In this document: positions 42,101-51,100 of the stretch, in pieces
Position numbering within the stretch: the stretch's first letter is position 1
How the letters are laid out: each line of letters begins with the position of its first letter
Origin: Ceratotherium simum simum
Lineage: Eukaryota > Chordata > Mammalia > Perissodactyla > Rhinocerotidae
Assembly (NCBI RefSeq): GCF_000283155.1
Contig: NW_004454163.1
Location: 19,646,718-19,710,717, forward strand
DNA: 64,000 bases
Direction: 5' to 3'
Program-made: the position numbers and the translations under genes
Notes under the pieces: model-generated
What the model saw: only the letters and a program-made list of their open reading frames with translations
The model's database searches: none
Told to the model about the DNA's origin: nothing

Positions 42101-45100
42101 AATATTCATGGATATGTACTTGCAAATTCATCTACTTGCTAAAATTTATTTGTAACCGCAAAATCAATACTTATGGCACTTTTGGGGTCACTCTCAGACA
42201 TGTGCAGAGTGGAAAAAAAATTTTTTTTTTGGTGAGGAAGATTGGTTCTGAGCTAATATCTGTTGCCAATCTTCCTCTTTTTCCTGAGGAAGATTAGCCC
42301 TGAGCTAACATCTGTGCCCATCTTCCTCTATTTTGTATATGGGATGCCACCACAGTGTGGCTTGATGAGTGGTGAGTAGGTCTGCACCCAGGATCTGAAC
42401 CTGCGAACCCTGGGCCACTGAAGCAGAGAGCATGAACTTAACCACCATGCCACCGGGCCAGCCTCCAGAGAAAAATTTTAGTTGTCTGATAAGTACTTTC
42501 CTAGCTGAGGATGAATGCGGCAACACTCTGCCTTCTTGTTTCAGCTCTCATGCTATACACAAGTGTCCTTCATGCAGTCTATTTAGTGTCATGTTTTTCA
42601 TATTTTTGTGCTTTTTGTTGCCAATTTTTGTTGTTTAAAATGGCCCCCAAGAGTAATGCTGAAGTGCTGTCTAGTATTTCTAAGTGCAAGAAGGCCCGTG
42701 ATGTGCCTCAAGGAGAAAATACATGTGTTAGATAAACTTCATCCAGGCATTAGTTATAGTGCTGTTGGCTAGGAGTTTAATGTTAATGAATCAACAACAT
42801 ATATTAAATAAGGTGCCTTAATATAGAAAGATACATAAGACAACGTCCTGTATTGATCAGTTTGACAAAAATGTTGTGACCAGAGGCTGGCAGGAACCTA
42901 ACCCTGTTATTTCCCCTAGGACCAATGGTTCAGTAGTCACTAATTTGGTATTTACGGTGACTATATAGAACATAATGATGATGAACTAGACAAGCTGAAT
43001 AGACCTATAACAACAAGTGAAGAGATAGAATTAACTGGTAATCAAAAAAGTACCCACAAAGAAAAGCCCAGACTGGCTTCATCACTAAATTCTACCAAAC
43101 ATTTAAAGAAGAATGGATACCAATTATTCACAAACTCCTTCTAAAAACAGAAGAGGAAGGATCACTTCTCAACTCTTTTTATGAAGCCAGTATTATCCTG
43201 ATACCAAAACCAAAGACATCACAAGAAAACTACAGACCACTATCTCTTATGAATGTGGATGTAAGAATCCTTAACAAAATTCTAGCAAACAGAATCCAGC
43301 AATGTGTAAAAAGAATTATACACCATGACCAAGTGGGGTTTATTCCAGGAATGCAAAGTTGTTTCATTACCTGAAAATAAATTAATATATCATATCATAT
43401 CATATCAATAGAATAAAAACAAAAATCATATGATCATCTCAAGTGACAGAGAAAAAACATTTGACAAAATTCAACATGCTTTCAAGGATAAAAACACTCA
43501 ACTAGGAATTGAAGGGAACTTCCTCAATCTGATAAAGGACATCCACAAAAAACCCACATCTAACATCACACTTAGTGGTGAAAGATTGGATGCTTTCCTT
43601 ATAGTATCAGGAACAAGACAAGGATATACACTTTTTGTCACTTCTGTTAAACACTGGAGTTTTTAGCCAGGGCAAGTAGGCAAGAAAAAGAAATAAAAGA
43701 AATCCAGATTGAAAAAGAAGAAGCAAAACTATCTCTACTCTCAGATGACACAATGTTACGTAAAAAAAAAAATCCTAAAGAATCAACTAAAAACTATTAG
43801 AACCAATAACTGAAACAAGGTTTCAGGCTGTAAGATCAATATATAAAAATCAATTGCATTTCTATACACTTGCAATGAACAATCTGAAAATGAAATACAA
43901 AGACAATTCCATTCACAATAGTATCAAAAAGAATAAAATACTTAAGAATCAATTTAACAAAATAAGTGCAAATCTTATATCCTGAAAACTATAAAATTGT
44001 TGAAAAAAATTAAGATGATTTATACAAATGGAAAAACATCTCGTGCTCATGGATCAAAAGACTTAACATTGTGAGATGGCAATACTCCTCCAATTGACCT
44101 ACAGATTCAACACAATCCCTATCAGGATCCTAGCTGACTCCTTTGTAGAAACTGACAGATTCTAAAATTCATATCGAATTGCAGGAGACCCAGAATAGCC
44201 AAAACAATCTTGAAGGATTCTGAAGAGGAGGCCTCACATTTTCTGATTTCAAAAATTACTACAAAGTAATGGTAATCAAGACAGTGTGGAACTGACATAA
44301 AAAGGAGAGACATATAGATGAAAAGAATAGAACTGGAAGTCTAAAAATAAAATCAAATGTCTGTAGTCAATTGATTTTTAATAAAAGTGCCAAGACCATT
44401 CAATGCGGAAAAGAATAGTCTTTTCAACAAATGGTGTTGGGACAACTGGGTAGCCACACACAAAAGAATAAAGTTGGACCCATACCTGAAAACATATTCA
44501 AAAATTAAATCAAAATGAATCAAAGACGTAAATCTAAGAACTAAATCATAAAACCCTTAGAAGAAAACATAAGGGTAAATATTCATGACCTTGGATTTGG
44601 AAATGAATTCTTAGACCAAAAGCATGAGCAACAACAACAAAAAAATAAATTGAGCTTCATCAAAATTAAAAACTTCCATACTTTAAAGGACACTATCAAA
44701 AAATAAAATTATAACAGAATGGAAGAAAATGTTTGCAAATCATATATCTGATGAGTGACTTGTATCTAGAATATATAAAGAACTCTTATGACTCAATAAT
44801 AAAAAGACAAATAACCCAATTATAAAATGGGGAAAGAATCTGAATAGATATTTCTCCAAGAAAGATACAGAAATGGCCAATAAACACAAGAAATGATGTT
44901 CAACATCATTTTTCATCATGGAAAGGCAAATCAAAACCACAATAAGATACTACCTCATATTTGCTAGGATGGCTATAATCAAAAAGACACACAATTACAA
45001 GTGTTGACAAAGATGTAAAGAAAATGGCAACTTCATACATTACAGATAGGAGTGTAAAATGTAGCAGATGCTTTGGAAAACAGTCTGAAAGTTCCTGAAA

Positions 45101-48100
45101 CAATTAAACATAGAGATACCATACAACCCAGCAATTCCACTCCTAGGTATATACCCAAGAAAAATGAAAATCTATGTCTACACAAAAGCTTGTACATGAT
45201 GTTCAAAGCAGCATTACTCATAATAGCTAAAATGTGGAAACAACCCAAGCGTCCATCAATTGAATAATGGAAAAACAAAATGTGGTATATCCATACTATG
45301 GAATATTATTCTGCCATAAAAATGAATGAAGTGCTCCACACTCCACTGCAAACAGAATCAGTCCTTGGTAGAAGCAAAATTTCTGAGCCATCTAGAGCCA
45401 GGGGTGGGGACAGCTGCACACCTCTTTCTGAGCCTTATCCCAGTTCCAAAAGCTGAGCACTTGGTGGAGGGGGCGGCAACAGCCTCATGTCTTCTCAGCC
45501 TGCTTCTCTCAGTACGGAACAAGCACCTTACGAGCCAGGAGAACAGCGATTAGGGCCCCAGTTCTCTCAGTGGCAATGCACTCAACGTAGAACCTCCACC
45601 CCACCAATGAGGGTTGGGAGGAAGGGAACCCCCACCTCTCAGCCATACTTTGATATTTTCCTCAACAAACACTGACCAAGCTCTTACTGCGTGTAATAAA
45701 TTATGGGAGATGTGTTGTATTGCTTGGCTTTGCTATCCTCCTTAGGTAGCACACAGAGAGAACCAATTAACTTCACATAAGTCAAGGAGATTAATCTACT
45801 ATTTAAGCAGCAATGAATCAAATCATTATGTTGCACACCTAAAACTAATACAATGCTATACGTCAATTATATCTCAATAAAACTGAAAAAAAAGAAAAAG
45901 AAAAAGAAAATGTTTTCCAAATGTTTTCCAAATCAGATAGTTTCCAGAATATATGTTCCTTTGAATTATGTATGCCATTGCTTTTGGAGTCTGAGGATTA
46001 CCCAAATTATAAATACCTTTAACTATTATTAACTAGTTCACCATTACGACATGTTAAAAAAATTATTTTTAGAAACTGATAAAATAAAGCAACAGGAGTG
46101 AATACCATCCTTCTGCCCTACTAACCTGCAAGACATTGCCTACAACGACACTGTCAACAATCTCAGGCGAGACTTTGCCAGCAGACAAGGCAGCCTTGGC
46201 AGCAAATTCAGTCAAGTCGATAGCTGTGAAGTCTTTCAGAAGACCTCCATAAGCTCCAAAGGGTGTTCGCTTAGCAGCAACGATGAACACACCTATTGCA
46301 ATGAGGAGAAATTTGTAAGTAAGTACAGGTTAGTCAATATCCCTAACGTGCTTTAAATAACCTCCCTGTGAAAACTTAAGTACAACTTTCAATTAGATAA
46401 CTGAAAATCGTTGTCACATAAAATAATACATAGAACGAGTCACACTCATAGAAGCAGTCTTAAGAGTTATCAATTTGACCAATACCTATATGCAAGCACC
46501 AAGAACTGAAATGTTTCTTCTATGTGCTGGAGCATGTTGCCTAGTCATAGAATCAAAGACTCTCCCAACTAGAAGGCCCCTTAAGGTTGTTTGAGGGCAA
46601 CCACTCACTCTGTAAGAACTTCCTCTAGAAAATTCCTGACAAGAGGCTCTCTCTAACCTCTGCTAGAAAACTTTCAGTAAGAAGGCATACTCTACTGGGT
46701 GAAAGAGCATGCCCATAAATAGACAACAAAAACCAATAACTTTTCCTCAAGCTGAGCTGGCTTGGCTTACCAAGTTTTCCATCCACCAATTCTAGTTCTA
46801 TACAAATGCATCCCAAAGTCAGACAGATGTATAGTTTCTAGAATATATGCTGCTTTGAATCTGAATTATATATGCCACTGCTTCTGGAGTTACAGGATGA
46901 TTCAAATTACAAATTTCAAATAACATGAACTATTATTTTTTAGATAGACTATAATCGAATAAATGGGCCTTAGAATAAAATAGGCAAAACAGGTCACTTT
47001 TTACACGGGTAGCCCCTCCAGTATCTGGAGTCAGCTAACCTGTAAAATTCCCCAGACTTAATGACTTTTTTCTCAGGTAAATAAGAAGGATTCTTTCAAC
47101 AGTTCTTCATTTTACATTAATTCTGGTTGTCTTCCTCTAAAGACACTCTAGCTTGCTATATCCTATTATAATGTGTCACTTAGAATATAACAAAGTTTCC
47201 TGCATTTGACCTAAGCACAAAGATACAGACGAATCATCTACACACCTATCAACACAAAGTAAGACTATAAGTTTTCAGTATCAGTATTAGCTCAACTGGT
47301 GTCTGCACAAATAAATAAAAATTGCCCCTTCCCAAGGCGCTCTCTACTGCCACCTACCAAAAAAAAAGTTATGATTATACAAATCTACAATGACTATGAT
47401 GTGAGAGGCACCCACTAGAGTTGTACAGTGCAAAACCTGCACATCAGGAAGCAGCACTGGTTATAGCAGTTTCATCACACTAACATTTACTAGGCACCTA
47501 CTAAGTACTAGAAATTTCACCACTTATGTAATGTCTAATCTTCCCAACAACTCTGCAAGGTAAGTATTACAGCTAACACATAGAGGGCACTTACTATATC
47601 ACAGACTTCAAGTTTTGCGCTTTGCATATACTAATTCTCCCTAAAACAATGTAAGCACACATTTCCACATCTTGTCAAGAAACTATGGAACTTTCTTTTT
47701 TTTTTTTGGAGAGGAAGATTAGCCCTGAGCTAACATCTGTTGCCTAATTAAAATAACAATGAGATACCATTATACAACTATTAGAATGGCCAAAATCTGG
47801 AACACCGACAACACTAAACGCTGGTGAAGATGTGCAGCAACAGAAACTCTCATTCACTGCTGCTGGGAATGCAAAATGGTACAGCCACTTTGGAAGACAG
47901 GTTGGCATTTCTTACACAATTAAAACTAAATGTATTTTACCCACATGATCCAGTAATCATGCTCCTTTGTATTCATTCAAATGAATGAAATTGAAAACTT
48001 ATATCCACAAAAAAAGCTGCACATGAATGTTTATAGCAGCTTTATTCATAACTGCCCAAACTTGGAAGGAATCAAGATATCCTTCAGTAGGTGAAAGAAT

Positions 48101-51100
48101 ACACAAACTGTGGTACATCCATACAATGGAATATTATGCAGCAATAAGAAGAAATGTGCTATCAAGTCATGAAAAAACATGGAGGAAACTTAAATGCATA
48201 CTGCTAAGTGAAAGAAGCCAATCTGAAAAGGTTTCATACCGTATGATTCCAACTACATGACATCTGGGAAAGGCAAAACCATGGAAGCAGTAAAAAGATC
48301 AGCGGTTGCCAGGGGTTGAGAGTGGGGGAGGGAAGGAGAGATGAACAGGTTGGGCATAGTGGAATTTTAGGCAGTGAAACCACTCTTTATGATACTGTAT
48401 TGGTAGCTATATGTCTATTCATTTGTCAAAACCCATAGAACTACACAAAACAAAGAGTGAATCTTAACGTAAACTATGGACTTTAGTTAATAATAGTGTA
48501 TCAATATTGGCTCATCAATTATAACAAATGTACCACACTAATGCAAGGTATTAATAATAGGGGATACTAGGGTGAAGTAAGGGGGTAAATGTGAATGCTC
48601 TGTACTTTCTGCTCAGTTTTTCTATGAACTTAAAACTGCTCAAAAAAAGAAGTTTATTAATTCAAAAAAAGGCAGATAGAAAAAAAATATGGCAGAACCT
48701 CAAGGACTGACAACTTAACTGGCATCACAGAAGGAGAGGAAAGAGAATGCATAAAAAAAATATTTGAAGAAATAATACCTGAAAATTCTCCAAATTTGAG
48801 AAAAGACATAAATTTACAGATCCAAGCTGACAAGAAACTTTCAGATATTGAGGTATATGGGGTAGCTATTCTGGTTTAAACCTGATTTGGCCTGAACTAA
48901 AGAAGCCTGATTTATGGCCTATCAAACATACATTATACATCTGCTTTAACTATTAAAAAAAAGAATGCATTAAGCATTATCTCAACATAAAAGAATGCAC
49001 TCTCTTGAGACAAGAATGCATACTTCCCCTACTACAATGCCAGTATCTGTAATGCCCTATCCGTAAGGCCAGTATTGGCACTCCTGAAGATAAGTTCCCT
49101 TTCCTGGACATCGGGGTCATGTTGACCTGCTAATCTGCAACTGAATACCTCTTTGAAACTTTGATGAATATGTATCCTGGGTGTGTTTCATGTACGTTCT
49201 TTGTTCTAAAAAGGTATAAAACTGTACTGAAAACCATGGTTCTCCAGGATGCTTTCTTTCCTTGTGGAAACTGCCTTCCGGGTTTACGGGCTCAAGCAAA
49301 ATTGACCTTCTCTCTCCTATCTCTAATATGGTTATTGGTTATTTGTGTCAACAAAGTTCAGTAAACCCGCAAATAGAATAAATGCAAAACACACACACTC
49401 ACTCACCTTGGCACATCATCGTCAAAATTCTGAAAACTAAAGATAAAGCAATAATCTCAAAAGCCAGAAAAACTGACATATTCCTATATATGGAAATGAG
49501 TCAAACAACCATTGACTTATCAGAAATAATGCAGGCTAATTTCACTTGTTTCTCCATAAATTTCCTTTCATGAGTTTCTCCCCAATACTTCATAATCTCA
49601 GAAAGCATTTTTGTGTGGGGATGTGCTAATGGTGAAATATGAGATATCTACAGGAGTCTGTGTGTGAAGATGAAAACAAAAGCATGAACTTGCCCCTTAT
49701 TTATAACATCTCTGCTTACTTGGTGCTCCCAGACCGTAAAGGTTAGCTTGACTAAGGCTAAAACTGAACTAATATAATTATTTTGAATGGGGAAAATGCT
49801 ATTAAATATATTTTAAGAAATAATCTGGGACGTGCAAGTCCAAAGACTAGATAATTTAACGGTTTTTTTCTTGTAATTGCATAAACCAGATACCATGTCA
49901 ATAATTATTTGATCTGATATCAATTTTATGTAAATGTCACAAGGTCTAAAACTTAACAATCTTTAACACCAAACTAAAATCTTGTTTATTTTAAAAGGCT
50001 CTGAAAATTCAGAAGCTAAAGATTTCCAAAGACAGTGAAAAGACATATTAATCCAGTGCACTGTGAGTCAGAAACGCCAAGGGCCTGGCAAGGTGTGCTG
50101 ATGTGACCGCACAGGTAAAACAACACTAGAGGAGAAATAGGAACTCTGCCTTCCTTTCTATCACATTGTTAGGTAAAAGCAACTGGGATAAGTGCTAACA
50201 AAAACCTGGGGCATTGCTTCTTCTTGCTGACAGAAATGTGATAAGTTAATGACAAGCTTTACCAAAGTCAATTATGCTCCCATTCAGATGTGTCCTCTTC
50301 CCTACAATAACCAGTCACATGTTCCTCTCTCTTATCCACTGGCCCTGCAAGCACTTCGTATGCTACTTGAAAGAAGCACATATCTAGTGTAGTCTAACTA
50401 GCCTATAAACAGTCACTATTTGAAGCTCTAAAGGCTTGGTTTGTAGTCAGAGCCACCAACTACCTGTTAATGCCTACTGTTACAGGCAAGCCATTTTACC
50501 TTTCTAGACATCAGTGTCCTCATCTGTAAAATAGGGAAATAGGTAAAAATATGATCACTAGCTCTAATACCATAGTAAACTATCACAAATTTATAAACTT
50601 TATACTTCCTTAATATAGATGTTGATGTACATTGTTTCCTTACTGGGTTCATAGTTTTCATCAAATTTTTAAAGGGGTCTATATTACAAGAGAATGGTAA
50701 GAACCACTGATAAAATATTAAACAGAGAAATCAATAAAAATATTATTTCCTTTTAAAAAACAAAGCTCATTACAATACAGCTTTTAAATAAATTGGGTTT
50801 TCTGAACACACTGTCTAAAAAAAATCAACATGCAGCTTTATTAAGCAAACGTAGTAAATTCAGAGTTGGAAAGAGCACTGACAAATTAAATCCAATTGTA
50901 GTAGGCTATATACACTACATTTTGCCCTACAATACCTATTTTTCACTTGAACTGTTCCCATGCCATTTTGGCTCTTCTGAGCTCCAGATCCCCCTAACCA
51001 ACTACCCACCTGACATCTCCACTTGGGTGCCTCAATCTGCTCTTCCAAATCTATTCCTTCCCCAGTTTTCCTCACTCCCTAAGCGGTACCATCATGAACA